A stretch of DNA of 64,000 bases from Prionace glauca (GCA_037974335.1 CM075760.1:28410402-28474401); one strand, 5' to 3'. Numbered from the stretch's first letter, positions 21,575-33,600 are shown. The notes: generated by a model not told the origin, from the letters alone. Translations and numbers: made by a program.

Positions 21575-21910
21575 CATAGAGTCATTGAGGTTTACAGCAT
21601 GGAAACAGGCCCTTCGGCCCAACTTGTCCATGCTGCCTTTTTTCATCCACCGCTAAGCTAGTCCCAATTGCCGGCATTTGACCCATTTTCATCGATCTGA
21701 TCCATCGAACTGACATCATGTTTTTTCACTGTCAAAACTGTACTCCCTCTGGCACCTTTTCCAGGCACTCACTAACCTGTGTGTGAAACAATTGCCCATC
21801 CAGACCCATTTGCATCTTCTCCTCTAACCTTCGGCCTATTCCCTCGAGTTTTAGACTCCCCTACTTTTGGGAAAAGATATTGACTATCTAGCTGATCTGT
21901 GCCCCTCATT
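21575..21910 (-). mobile_element. CR1-type LINE 3' fragment, antisense
   Basis: It has inverted LINE-tail phrases (GAAACAGGCCCTTCGGCCCA at its left end) followed by diverged ORF2 C-terminal sequence. It lies directly upstream of the long LINE. Confidence 0.75.
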
Positions 21911-22242
21911 TTTCTCCGGAGGATTGAACCTGGTGGCTGTGGCTGTGGTGAGTGACTGATTTGAATTAAAAACCGTTATTTTCCTGTACTTCCGGTTCTC
22001 GGGGCTTGTTAGAGTGTAGTTTACTTCCGTACCGGAAGTTAGGCCAGGGGATTGTCGTTAAGGGGGAGCGGGGGGGTATAAAAAAGGGGTAGCAGCATAG
22101 AGCGGGCAGTGTCGGGAGCGGGCAGCGGAGTGAGTGGGGAACAGAGTGAGAAGGGCTTTGGCTCGCTGGGCTGAGGGGAGAGCAGGCTTGGAGAAGGTGA
22201 GTGACAGATTTCTACCTTTGGGAGCTTACAGGAGGTTGGGAC

Positions 22243-23073
22243 ATGGCAGGGAATATAGGTAGGAACGTAAGTTGTATCAGGTGCCACATGTGGGAGTTCA
22301 TGGTGGTGTCACGTGTCCCCAAGGTCCACATCTGCAGTAAATGTTTGGAACTGCAGCGCTTGAGGGGCCGGATCAGGCAACTCGAGGGGCGGCTGGAGGA
22401 CACTTTTCTAGTAAGGGAGAACGAGGCGATAATGGCTGGGAACCATGAGAAGGAGGAGGTCTCAAGGGCTGAAGAGAAGGGAGGATGGACGACTGTGAGG
22501 AGGGGAAAGAGGAAGAAGAAGAGCAGTCAGGGTCCCCCAGCCTCCCCAGAGGCCTCCCAAGGTTCGTCGACAGAGGCACTGAAAGATAGGCAGGAGGGGG
22601 AGACTAACTTAGAGGGACAGAAGGGGGCCGGTAAGGTGATAGTGGTAGGGGACGGGAGGGTCATAGGTATCGATAGGAGGTTCTGTGGACAGAGGCGTGA
22701 TTCCAGGATGGTGGTCTGCTTCCCTGGAGCAGGGGTAAAGGATGTATCGGACAGGGTAGAGGGAATTTTGAAAGGGGAGGGGGCAGAGGCTGAGGTCATA
22801 GTACATGTAGGGGAGGGGGACATAGGAAGGAGGAGTAGGGTAGAGGTACGTAGGCAATTTAAGGAGTTCGGGGCCAAACTAAAGAGTAGGACCTCCAGGG
22901 TGGCACTCTCTGGGTTGCTGCCCGGTACCAGCAGGGCAAAGAATGAAGAGATCATGCAGCTGAATGCATGGTTGAGGGATTGGTGGAGGGTAGAGAAGGC
23001 TTTACTTTTGTGGATCACTGGGAGGTGTTTAAGAGAGAAGGGCAATTGTACAGGAAGGGTGGGGAGAATTTGA
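22243..23073 (+). pseudogene. CR1 LINE ORF1 (zinc-ribbon-like plus esterase-like domain)
   Basis: The start MAGNIGRNVSCIRCHMW has a CxxC...CSKC cysteine set that could bind zinc, then a coiled-coil-like LRGRIRQLEGRLED stretch. Next is an SGNH-esterase-like domain known from CR1 ORF1: VIVVGDGRVIGIDRRFCG, VVCFPGAGVKDVSD, VIVHVGEGDIG. The block I where the family has GDS reads GDG, so the nucleophile Ser is replaced. After about residue 250 the reading shifts frame; the expected C-terminal block (HWEVFKR..., LNGRGTNVLAGRLAGVFTKGLN) is in another frame ending near 23,138. It is therefore broken. Confidence 0.8.
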
Positions 23074-23206
23074 ATGGGAGGGGAACTAATGTCTTAGCGG
23101 GGAGGTTAGCTGGGGTGTTTACGAAGGGTTTAAACTAATATGGAGGGGGGGGGGTGGGGAGGTGGCTGGGAGAGAGTCGAGTGAAAGGAAAAGTATCAGG
23201 GAGAAG

Positions 23207-26006
23207 ATGGTTCTGAGGGACACTTGTGGGTTGAACTGTGTCTGTTTCAATGCTAGGAGTGTGGTAGGGAAAACGGATGAGCTTAGGGCCTTGATGTTTG
23301 TGAGGCAGTTAGATGTGGTGGCTGTAACGGAGACGTGGTTACGGGAGGGGCAGGACTGGCAGCTGAATGTTCCTGGGTACAAGTGTTTTAGGTGTGACAG
23401 AGGAGGGATGAAGAGAGGAGGAGGGGTGGCACTGTTAGTCAAGGAAAGCATCACAGTAGTGCAGAGGGAGGACGATATGGAAGAGATAAGGATTGTGTCA
23501 GTGTGGGTGGAGTTGAGGAATAAAAAGGGAGAGATCACATTGCTAGGGGTGTTCTATAGGCCAACAACCCAAAGTCAGTGGAGGAAGGCATTTGCAGGGG
23601 CATTTTGGACAGGTGCAGGAAGAACAGAGTGGTTGTAGTGGGTGATTTTAATTTTCCTGGAGTGAATTGGAGGGGGCCTAGAGCTGGGGGTACGGAGGGA
23701 GAGGAGTTTGTGAACTGTGTTATGGAAGGGTCGCTAGAGCAGTATGTAACTAGCCCGACTAGGGGAGGGGCTATACTGGATCTAGTGTTGGGAAACGAAC
23801 CTGGGCAGGTGGGTGAGGTAGAGATACGCGAACATGTGGCGAACAGTGATCACAAGTCCGTCTACTTTAGGATAAAAATGGAAAGGGACGAGTGCCGTCC
23901 GAGTGGGAGTGTGCTGAACTGGGGAAAGGCGAGCTATGGCAGGATTAGGAGGGAGCTGCAGCAAACTGATTGGGAGGGACTGTTAGCTGGCAAGTCCACG
24001 GTTGGCAAGTGGGAGGCATTTAGGGACAAAATGAAATGGTTGCAGGGGAGGTATGTTCCGGTTAAGCGAAAGGATGGGAAAGGAAGGATTAGACAGCCGT
24101 GGATTACGGAGGATATTGAAGACTTGGTCAGGAAGAAGAGGGAGGCGTATGTTAGGTCAAAACAAATGGGTACGGAGAGTGCGCTGGAAGAATACAGCGA
24201 GAGTAGGAGGGAGCTAAAAAGGGGAATTAGAAGGGCGAAGAGAGGGCATGAGATGGCTTTGGCTGGTAGGATTAAGGAAAATCCAAAGGCATTTTATTCC
24301 TATATCAGAGGCAAGAGAGTAGTTAGAGGGAAAATTGGTCCTCTTAGGGACAAGAGTGGTGAGTTGTGTATTGAGTCGGAGGGGATGGGGGAGCTCCTGA
24401 ATGAATACTTTGCGTCGGTATTCACAAAGGAGAGGGGTTCGGAATCGTGTGGTCTCTTGGAGGGAGTGGAGGTTTATTTGCAGGATATAGTTATTACGAG
24501 AGAGGAAGTGCTAGGGCTTTTAGGTAGCGTAAGGATGGATAAAGCTCCGGGGCCTGATGGTATTTATCCCAGGCTGCTTAGGGAGGCGAAAGATGAAATT
24601 GCTGGGCCTCTGGCGCAAATCTTTGTCTCTTCTTTGGACACAGGTGAGGTCCCAGAAGACTGGAGGGTAGCAAATGTGGTCCCGTTGTTCAAAAAAGGCA
24701 GTAGGGATAACCCTGGGAATTATAGACCGGTGAGTTTGACGTCGGTGGTAGGGAAGTTAATGGAAAAAATACTTAGGGGTAGGATGTATGAGCATTTGGA
24801 GCGTTGCGATCTGATTAGGGATACGCAACATGGCTTTGTTAGAGGGAGATCTTGCCTTACAAATCTGGTGGAATTCTTTGAGGAGGTGACAAAAACGGTT
24901 GACGATGGGAGAACCGTTGATGTCATCTATATGGATTTCAGTAAGGCGTTTGACAAAGTCCCTCACGGTAGGCTGGTAGAAAAGGTTAAGGCGCATGGGA
25001 TACGAGGCCAGGTAGCTAGGTGGATTGAGAACTGGCTGGGAAATAGGAGACAGAGGGTAGCTGTGGAAAGGACCTTGTCGGGCTGGAGGCCAGTGACCAG
25101 TGGTGTGCCGCAGGACTCAGTACTGGAACCTCTCCTCTTTGCAGTCTACATAAATGACTTGGAAGAGGGCGTAGGTGGTGTGATTAGCAAGTTTGCTGAT
25201 GATACCAAGATGGCAGGGTTGGCGGGTATGGAACTGGATTGTCAGGTGATACAACAGGATATAGATAGGCTGGTGCAGTGGGCAGATAGGTGGCAGATGG
25301 CATTTAATCCTGACAAATGCGAGGTGATGCATTTTGGACAGAATAATGCAGAGAGGAGCCATGAGATTAAAGGGAGGCCGATTAGGAGTATAAACATACA
25401 GAGGGACCTGGGAGTGCAGGTTCACAAATCCATGAAGGTTGCATCACAAGTGGAGAAGGTTGTTAGGAAGGCTTATGGGATGTTGGCCTTTATAGGAAGG
25501 GGCATAGAGTATAAAAGCTGCTGTCTAATGCTTCAGTTGTACAGAACGTTGGTTAGACCGCATTTGGAGTACTGCGTCCAGTTCTGGTCACCTTACGACC
25601 GGAAGGATGTGGAGTCTCTGGAAAGGGTGCAGAGGAGGTTTACCAGGATGTTGCCTGGCATGGGGGGACTGGGTTACGAGGAGAGGTTGAAGAAACTGGG
25701 ACTATTCTCCTTGGAAAGGCAGAGATTGAGAGGGGACATGATAGAAGTATATAAGATAATGATAGAGTTAATAGTGAGAGACTGCTCCCTAGACTAGATA
25801 CAAACACGAGAGGTCATCATTTAAGGGTGAGGGGGGAAAGGTATAATTTGGAGGTGAGAAGAAGGTTCTTTACGCAGAGAGTTGTGGGGGTCTGGAACGC
25901 GCTACCGAGTAGGATGGTGGAGGCAGGAACATTGGACTCGTTTAAGATGCAGTTAGATAGGCACATGAGTGAAACGAGAATGGAGGGATATGGTAGGGGA
26001 TATTAA
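23207..26006 (+). pseudogene. CR1 LINE ORF2 (endonuclease and reverse transcriptase)
   Basis: The APE-type endonuclease is at the N-terminus (LNCVCFNARSVVGKTDEL, DVVAVTETWL, GGGVALLVK, LLGVFYRP, then GDFNFPGVNW and SDHKSVYF after a frameshift near 23,575-23,590). The reverse transcriptase follows: APGPDGIYPRLL, YRPVSLTSVVGKLMEKIL, YMDFSKAFDKVPH, SGVPQDSVLEPLLF (family PQGSVLGP), and catalytic KFADDTK. The C-terminal block is [29 protein letters not shown] second frameshift after about 25,760 moves the last 80 codons to another frame, ending TAA at 26,006. At least two frameshifts are present. Confidence 0.9.
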
Positions 26007-26204
26007 ATAGGGTTAAACCTCGGGAGACACCGGAAAGGCAGGCTGTAAGATTGATATTTTTGACTTTATTCCACAGGTGGAGGTCCACCTCGTGTCAAAC
26101 GAGGGGCATTCACACGGCGGGTCGTGCCTGGGCTGCTCTTGGAAGTTCCAGGAGTGGCCTAGAACTTCGTGTCGGTGTGTGTGCTTGATCCTGGACCGGT
26201 AGAT

Positions 26205-26525
26205 GGGCGCCGCAACAGCTCAGTGACTAGCACTGCTGGCTGTGCAGGCACATGGATTTGGGCCTGTGTCTGTGGGAGTTTGCGCATTCTCCCTGTGGTT
26301 GCGTGGGTTTCCTCCGGGCGCTCCGGTTTCCTCCCACACCCAAAAATGTGCTCTCAGGCTAACCGGTTTTTACCAAATTGACACTATTTCTTCCCTGAAT
26401 CTGACTGAGTAGGGTTCCATTCATAGATATGCAGGGTAGAATAGGTGCAGGGTGATGTGGCGGCGCGGTCTCGTTGGGCCGAAGGGCCTGTTTCCCGTGC
26501 TGGATTGTTCTTTGTTCTTTGTTCT
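26205..26525 (+). mobile_element. HE1-like SINE
   Basis: A tRNA-like head (GCTCAGTGACTAGCACTGCT) is followed by the conserved GTGGGTTTCCTCCGGGCGCT block. The tail is GGGCCGAAGGGCCTGTTTCC with TTCTTTG repeats, matching a CR1-type tail. It is slightly diverged. Confidence 0.75.
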
Positions 26526-26529
26526 TTTT

Positions 26530-27410
26530 TTTTTGTAGACCTCCATAAGGTCACCCCTAGGCTTTCTACACAGCCGGGAAAAAGTTCCAGTCTATCACGT
26601 TTCTCCTTAAAACACAAACAATCAAGTCCCTATACCCTCCTAGTGAATATTTTCTGAACTCTTTGTAGTTTAATAATATCCTTCCTGTAACAGGGTGACC
26701 AGAGCTGTACGGAGTATTCCGAGTGTGGCCTTACCAATGTCTTGTACAACTTCAACAAGTTGTCCCAACTCCTTTATTCGCTGTTCTGACCAAGGAAACC
26801 AAGTATGCTGATTTCATTCCTCACAACTCTGCCCAACTATGACTCCACTTTCAAGGAGCTATGAACATGTACTCTCCCAGATTTCTTGGTTCTCGAACCG
26901 TCCCCAATGCCTTAGCATTAAGTAAGTGCTGCCCTGGTTCGATCTATCAAATGCATCACCTCGCATTCATCTAAATTAAACTCCATCTGTCATACATCAA
27001 TCCACTGGCCCAATTGATCAAGATCCCATACAATTAGAGATAACCTTTTTTTCACTATCCACTATGCCACCAATCTTGGTGTCAACTGAAAACTTAGTAA
27101 CCATGCCTCCTAAATTCTCATCCAAATCATTAATATAAATGACAAATCACAATGGACCCACCCATGGTGCTGGAAGTCACAAGTTAATTTCTCCAAGATT
27201 TTGGGTTCAGACTTTCCCCATTTCTTTCACTGATACGATGCTGACAGCTCTACATTTCCAGGTTTAAAATGTTTTCCCTTACGGACAGGCTGGGAGGACT
27301 TTTGCATAATGTGTTCCTTTCTTTGTCACAATCCCATATCCCAGCAACATTGAAAGATACTGGTCAACCCTCCCGGCATTTCCAAAATTCCTTCCATCAG
27401 GAACGCTCAC
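26530..27410 (-). mobile_element. Old CR1-type LINE ORF2 fragment, antisense
   Basis: In inverted orientation it retains the reverse-transcriptase C-terminal blocks (GACCAGAGCTGTACGGAG, AAACTCCATCTGTCAT, and ACAAATCACAATGGACCC). It is clearly more diverged than the neighbouring long LINE. Confidence 0.75.
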
Positions 27411-27665
27411 ACAGACACAGACTTATTCTGTGATGCATTGACAAAAATATGTTTTGAATGAAAAATATTAACCTGTTTGTTCAGTGACTGTAATTAACGT
27501 CGGAATTAATTCAACCAGTCCTAATCGTGTCTCTGGAGCATTCCCATCCAGGCTTCATAAAGGAGTTATGCACGGTGTCATTGGGAGTGTCACAGTGATA
27601 AGCGGCTCCACAGAGAGGGAGTCGAGGTATCAACATTGGGAGAGAGAAATTGCAAGCTTTCTGCA

Positions 27666-30600
27666 ATGGACCTGAATCCAGGAAAGGTAGATCTGGACTT
27701 TCCCACAATGGATCAGCATCTGAGGGGCACAGATCTGAATGTTACAACAACTGAGAGGAATTTATACTCGATACTTTACACACTTTCTCAAGATTGGCTG
27801 TATACAACTGAGCGTGTTGAATATGTTTTGAAACTGATTCGATACTTTTACTATCCAATCCTGGCTATTGTTGGTGTCCCCGGTAAGTTTCTCCACTGAT
27901 TATGAATAATGTGGCCCGTATTTAACTCTGCCACTCTTGCCGTCTGCTCTACCCCGTTTGCAACTGATGCTTGTGGTCTGCGTCCTTATTGAGTTATCAC
28001 ATCTACAAAGCGTGGATCACTATGATAATGCTGCCTATGCTGTGGGGTTTAATTTGTAAAGATGTAAAAGATGTTTAGGAAGATGAAAAAAAATTGTGAA
28101 AACCGGTAGGAGGGGGAAAAGCGTGCAATCTCTTAAAAATGTGTTTTTGTTTGACGCTGAGATGTTTAAATTGCTGAATACACAGAAACTTTAAGTTGTA
28201 ACACTTATTCCAGAGGCCAAAAACATAGGGGTTGCCTTGGTAATTGGCACGGCAGGTTTTGCATTGTGGTCAACACAGTCCGAAGTCTTACAACACCAGG
28301 TTAAAATCCAACAGGTTTATTTGGCACCATTGGCTTTTGGAATGTTGTTCTTTCTTCAGGCGAGTGGGTAGCTGTGTTCAAAAATAGGACATGTAAAGAC
28401 ACAAACTCAATTAACAAAATAATGGTTGGAATGTGAGTCTTTACGGATAAACAAGTCTGAAAGATACAGACAATGTGAGTGGAGAGAGGGTTAAGCACAG
28501 GTTAAAGAATTGTGTATTGTCTCCAGCCAGGGCAGTTAGTGAGATTTTGCAAGTCCAGGCAAGTGGTGGGAGCTACAGATAATGCAACATAAACCCAAGA
28601 TCACGGTTGAGGCTATACATGTGTGTGTGGGAGTTGGCTATCAGTGTCTGGTCAGCGATCCTGCACTGCTGTGTGTCATGAAGGCACCTTAGAGAACGCT
28701 TATCTGAAGATCTGAGGCTGAATGCCCGTGACTGCTGAAGTATGGCCCAACTGGAAGAGAACATTCCTGGTGATCGACAATCCTGGGTTTGCAAAATCTC
28801 AGGAGCTGTCCTGGCTGGAGACAATACACACCTCTACTACCTGCGCTTGGCCCTCTCTCCACTCACATTGTCTGTATCTTTAAGACTTGATACCTCTAAA
28901 GACTCACATTTCAACCGCTATTGTGTAAATTGAGTTTGTGTCTTTATATGCCCTGTTTGTGAACAGAACTTCCACTCACCTGATGACGGAACAGCGCTCC
29001 AAAAACTTCTGCTGCCAAATAAACCTGTTGGATTCTAACCTGGTGTTGTGAGACTTCTTACTGTACTTACCCCAGTCCAACGCTGGCATCTCCACATCAT
29101 GGTTTTGCATTGTGCCAGCCGATAAATTTAAATACAACACAAAGCTAAAAGGACTCATTTGAAGTTATTGTTGCCAACTTCGAGCCAATCTGAGTCCAGG
29201 GTTGTTGATAGGTCATTAGGATTTTATAAAAAAAACACACAGAACTGCCTTCAGGGCAGATCCACCAGTGCTTGAGCCAGGAGTACAACCAGAAGCAGAG
29301 CCCGATCACCTGAAGCAGTTAGATTTAACACAGACATGGAGAGAAATTATTTCTCTAAATGGAAGGTGAATCTTTTGAATTCATTACCTGAGGATACGGC
29401 GGGTGTTAGGACTTGATGAAATTGAGGAGACAGAGTCTCACCCTGGGCCATTCCAAGCTTCCTCAAACCCCAGCAGCTTCTTACTTATACTGAGTCAGCT
29501 GACCACCACATCATTTTCTCATTGGTTAGATAGCTTACAGCTTGTTCCCATTGGTCACTATAACAGATCCAATGTGAGTCTGTCGGTTGTTACATTGGTT
29601 CCATTCTAACATTCCACTCCAACCCGCTTCTCTCACGACCTGATCCCTGAAAACCCAACCAACCCACACCCATCACTTCGCAGTTACTGTGACCCCACCA
29701 GTTCACCAGCTCCTCCGTCTCTTCCTTGTTCGTGGTGTCATCGTTGCAGTGGTGTCATCAGCAAACTTGGATATCAAGTTGGAGGGGAATTTGGCCACAC
29801 AAGTCATCGGTCTATAAGGAATATAGTGGGGCTGAGGACACAGTGTTGTGGGGCACCGCTTATGAGGATGATTGTGGAGGAGGTGTTTTGACTGTCCTTA
29901 TTTATTGTTGTCTGTCAGGTTCAATTTGCAGAGATAGGAGCCTAGGCCCAGGCCAGAGACTTTGTACATGAGTTTCATTAGAACAATGATGTTAAAGACT
30001 GAGCTGTCGTCGACAAACAAGAGTCAGTGTTGCAATATTGACTGTAGGGCCAGGGCGATGGCATCTGTGGTCCTGTCTTGGAAATAGGTGAACTGTAGTG
30101 GATCCAGGCAACCTGGGAGGCTGGAACTGATTCAAGCCATGACGAATCTTTTGCTACATCACGTAATATTGGATATAAGTGTCACTGGACAATAATCATT
30201 AAGGCAGGCTATTTGGTTTTCTTTGGTAGCGGCCTTGGTTTGAGTTTTTCTCACCTGGTGCACAGATCAGGAACTTTCCTACTGAGAGAGGACTCGCTGA
30301 CCTTTACTGGTCCAGTAGGTCATAGTGGGCCAGCTGCAAATACACTGGACACATTGGACAGTAGTATAACAATGAACCCTGAAGCTTTGAAAGCAAACCC
30401 TGATAGTTGAGTTCTGTGTCATTCGAGTGTCAGATAATGATTTCATAAGAACATAAGAAATAGGAGCAGGAGTAGGCCATCTGGCCCCTCGAGCCTGCCC
30501 CGCCATTCAATAAGATCATGGCTGATCTACCTGTATTGTGCGAATGGCGGCCACAACGTTGTGGTCTCTCTGCAGTGTTTTGTAAATATAACAGAGATTC

Positions 30601-33098
30601 TGAGCTGTCGAGGCATTAGGAACCCTCTCTGCCAACTGCTGTTAGTTTCCAGAGGAAAGGGTGAAACCAACACTGTTTGGTACCAGCCCTCCTACAGGGG
30701 TTGTCAGTAGCTATCTGAAAGGTGACAAATTACTACATACAGGACTCCACTCTGAATTTTCTGACAGGGTTACCCCCACAGCCTTCTCACTCTCCAAATC
30801 CCCCATAAATTAGAGAGATTATTTACCTGCAGCTGAGTGACGGTCAATGTTGAGGACCCCCGGAAAACTCTTTCCAAAATGTATACTATTTTGGCCCTAC
30901 CATGGAGCATCACGGTGGCACAGTTGTTAGCATTGCTGACTCACAGCATCAGGGACCTGGCTTCAATCCCAGGCTCGGGTCACTGTCTTTGTCCAGTTTG
31001 GACCTTCTTCCCGTGTCTGGGTGGGTTTCCACCAAATGTTCCACTTTCCTCTCACGATCCAAAAGACGTGTTGGATCATAAAAATAAAAAGAGGGGTCTG
31101 TACTGGGACTCATTAGGTTTGTAATTTTCATAGGTGACCTGGATAAGAAATTGGAGGGAAGGGTTTAGTAAGTTTGCCGACGACACGAAGGTTGGTGGTG
31201 TTGTGGATAGTCTGGAGGGATGTCAAAAGTTGCAGCGTGACATAGATAGGATGCAAGACTGGGCGGAGAAGTGGCAGGTGGACTTCAACCCGGATAAATG
31301 TGTAGTGATCCATTTTGGCAGGTCCAATGGGATGAAGGAGTATAATATCTAAGCAGTGTCGAGGATCAGAAAGACCTTGGGGTCCGGGCCCATAGGACTC
31401 TCAAATCAGCCTCGCAGGTGGAGGATGTGGTCAAGAAGGTATATGGTGTACTACCCTTCATCAATCGACGGATTGAATTTAGAAGTCGGGAGATAATGCT
31501 GCAGCTTTATAAGACCCTAGTCACATCCCATTTGGCGAACTGTGCCTAGTTCTGTTCGCCTTATTACAAGAAAGATGTGGAAGCTATTGAAACGGTGCAG
31601 AAGAGATTTACAAGGATGTTGCCAGGATTGGGTGGCATGCCTTATGAGGATAGGTTGATGGAGCTTGTTTTTTTCTCTCTGGGGAGACGAAGAATGATAA
31701 ACCTTATAAACCTGATAGAGGTTTATAAGATGTTGAGAGGTATCGATCGCGTGGATTCTTGGAGGCTATTTCCCAGGGCTGAAATGGTCGCTACGAGAAG
31801 ATACAGGTTTCAGGTGCGGAGGAGTAGGTACAGAGGATATGTCAGGGGTAAGGTTTTCACTCAGAGGGCGGTGGGTGAGTGGAATCGGCTGCCGTCGGTG
31901 GTGGTGGAGGCAAACTCTTTGGGGCCTTTCAAGTGACTTCTGGATGTGTACATGGGATTTAATGGGATTGAGGTTTATTGGTAGGTCTAGTCGGTAGGGA
32001 TATGATCCGCAAAACTTGTGGGCCGAAGGGCCTATTTGTGCTGTCGTGTTCCATGTTCTGTGTTCTATAAAAAGAGATTTAAGTTATTCAGTTTGTGTAC
32101 ACGATATTTTTTAAAATGTTGTTCCATTTACAGTCTAAATTGTCACTTTTCCCCCTGAATCATACCTAATGTTATTCTTCATTTCCTTCCTGACAGTGAA
32201 CATAATCACAATTGTGACACTGATGAGCAGAAACTGTGGTCTGTCCAAATGTGTCACTCGTTACCTCGTTGCCATGTCAGTGGGGGATCTGCTAGTTGTT
32301 ATCCTCGACCTGATATTGAGACACATTCCCATTGTTTATTGGGAACAGTTTTATTTCTTACTATCAGTCCCCGTGTGTAACATCCACGCTGTCCTGCTTT
32401 ATGCAGCCACTGACTGTTCCGTCTGGTTCACCGTCACTTTCACCTTTGATCGATTTGTGGCCATTTGCTGCCCCAAGCTGAAAAATAAATATTGCACTGA
32501 GAAATCGACGGCTGTGGTTCTGGGAACAGTGACAGTGCTGAGCTGTTTAAAGAACATTTTCTGGTATTTTATGTTATTAAAAGGATATGGGTTGATGAAC
32601 AATCCCTGGTTTTGTGGTTTCTCATGGGAAGCTGCAGAATCTCCGGTCTGGGGAACAATCGAGTTCCTCCACAACATTCTAAATCCATGTGTCCCATTCG
32701 CCCTGATTCTGCTGCTGAATGCCCTCACCGTCAAACACATTTTAGTGAGCAGCAGAGCCCGCAGGAGACTCCGGGCTCACAGCAGTGGGGAGAATCCCAA
32801 AGACTCAGAGATGGAGAGTCGAAGGAAATCCATAATTTTACTATTTGTTATCTCAGCCAATTTCATTGTCTTATGGTCGACATTAATGGTTTATTCAATA
32901 TGGATTCGGATGTATAATTTGGGCTACCAGTCAATAAGGTTACATCTTTTTGTTATGGAATTGGGCTTCATGCTACAACTCACAAGTTGCTGCACAAATA
33001 CTGCCATTTATGCTGTGACACAGACTCACTTCAGACAGCAGCTAAAAGATCTACTGAAATACCCCATTACTGCAATTCTTCAACTCAATACACCATAA
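27666..33098 (+). CDS. GPR139-like class A GPCR, two exons (copy 1)
   Basis: Exon 1 is 27666-27882 (MDLNPGKVDLDF..., ending YFYYPILAIVGVP plus G) with donor GTAAGTTT. Exon 2 is 32197-33098 after acceptor TTCCTGACAG (VNIITIVTL...). The two join in phase to 372 residues, close to vertebrate GPR139. There are seven hydrophobic helices. Family hallmarks are CGLSKCVTRYLVAMSVGDLL (TM2), the ATDCSVWFTVTFTFDRFVAICC block with DRF in place of DRY, KYCTEKS, LILLLNALTVKHILV, MESRRKSIILLF, and SCCTNTAIYAVTQ in TM7. N-terminal sequon: NVT. The start was chosen at the Met aligned with copy 2; an in-frame Met lies 30 bp upstream. It is a plasma-membrane receptor with unknown ligand, intact. A tandem paralogue lies at 59,297-63,633. 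Confidence 0.9.
28269..29100. mobile_element. 832-bp long inverted-repeat element with 14-bp flanking duplication
   Basis: The left arm (about 28,285-28,560) and right arm (about 28,785-29,085) are diverged reverse complements of each other over nearly 300 bp (for example CACCAGGTTAAAATCCAACA against its inverse near 29,015-29,035). A middle of about 220 bp separates them. The copies GGTTTTGCATTGTG at 28,255-28,268 and 29,101-29,114 flank it exactly. It has no coding capacity. It resembles a foldback or non-autonomous DNA element, but a 14-bp duplication is long for most of those. It lies in the intron of the receptor gene. Confidence 0.85.
29700..30270 (-). mobile_element. Old non-LTR retrotransposon RT fragment (L2/CR1-like), antisense
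   Basis: The inverted sequence has phrases found in RT regions of fish L2-like LINEs (GGTGTCATCAGCAAACTTGG, TGGGGCACC, GGTGAACTGTAGTGGATCC, CAATAATCATTAAGGCAGGC). The matching piece in the intron of copy 2 is at 60,580-60,870, so it was inherited through the gene duplication. Confidence 0.6.
30445..30535 (-). mobile_element. Very short LINE 3' tail insertion, antisense
   Basis: About 90 bp from AAGAACATAAGAAATAGGAG to GCTGATCTAC, the 3' end of the TTCTTATG-tailed LINE subfamily. Neither the homologous intron of copy 2 nor the inverted relic at 58.2-58.7 kb carries it, so it inserted after the copies split. Confidence 0.85.
30905..31085 (+). mobile_element. HE1-like SINE, partial
   Basis: Head GTGGCACAGTTGTTAGCATT and the GTGTCTGGGTGGGTTTCC block. 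The orthologous SINE in the second receptor gene is at 62,435-62,600, which dates it before the gene duplication. Confidence 0.8.
31120..32066 (+). mobile_element. CR1-type LINE, 5'-truncated ORF2 end
   Basis: It starts in the RT domain (KFADDTKVGGVVDSLEGCQ) and runs through [36 protein letters not shown] and FFSLGRRRM to the 3' tail with TTCCATGTTCTGTGTTCTAT. There are several stops and frameshifts. It belongs to the same subfamily as 47,334-48,165. Confidence 0.88.
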
Positions 33099-33129
33099 CA
33101 GGAAACTACAACTACAAGACTCCTGACTC

Positions 33130-33600
33130 TTTCTGTTGGGCATTCATACTCTAAACAACAAAACACCCTCACAAAAACAGAAATAGTTACAGAAAGGGAG
33201 AGAGAGGAGCGTGTTAGCAACAATGTGAGTGATAGAGAGAGACAAATTGGTAGAGAGAGGGAAAGGCACAAAACAAGGAGGACTTCAATTTGAAGAGTTT
33301 CTAACAAGTACAGGGAATAAAGCAGACAGAGAGAAAGAACAAAGATAGAGAGAGGCTCTCACAAAGAGAGGGAGACAGGATAGAGAGTGGAGAAAATGGC
33401 GAGGGTGATATACAGGAAATAAGAAAGGGAGACAGAAGAAGACAGGCAGGAGGTTGTTATAAAAGAGGGAAAGGGAGATGAAAAGAAAACAGGAGACAAG
33501 AAGTGAGGCAGAGGGAAACAGCCAGACACAGAGCGAAACAGAGACATCGAGACAGAGAGCGGGACAGAATGGGTAAGAACAAAGACAAAGAGAACAAAGA
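33130..33600 (+). repeat. GAGA-rich purine tract 3' of receptor copy 1
   Basis: AGAGAGAGG/GACAGAGAG-rich sequence begins about 30 bp after the receptor stop. The homologous tract follows copy 2 at 63,680-64,000 (shared AGAGTTTCTAACA and GGAAAATGGCGAGGG), so it is part of the duplicated module. No poly(A) hexamer stands out clearly here. Confidence 0.75.

Larger units (their letters stand above)
22000..26095 (+). mobile_element. Near full-length CR1-clade LINE
   Basis: This is a non-LTR retrotransposon of about 4.1 kb: a G-rich 5' UTR (from about 22,000), ORF1, ORF2, and a 3' UTR ending near 26,095. The 3' UTR does not end in the TTCTTATG-type tail of neighbouring copies. The same 3' end is found inverted at 58,752-58,980, which supports the boundary. 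A few frameshifts make it inactive as it stands, but the low number suggests a fairly young insertion. Confidence 0.9.

Noticed and set aside
22527-23538. Minus-strand frames of 139-172 codons
   Set aside because: Shadows of LINE ORF1 and ORF2 in G-rich sequence.
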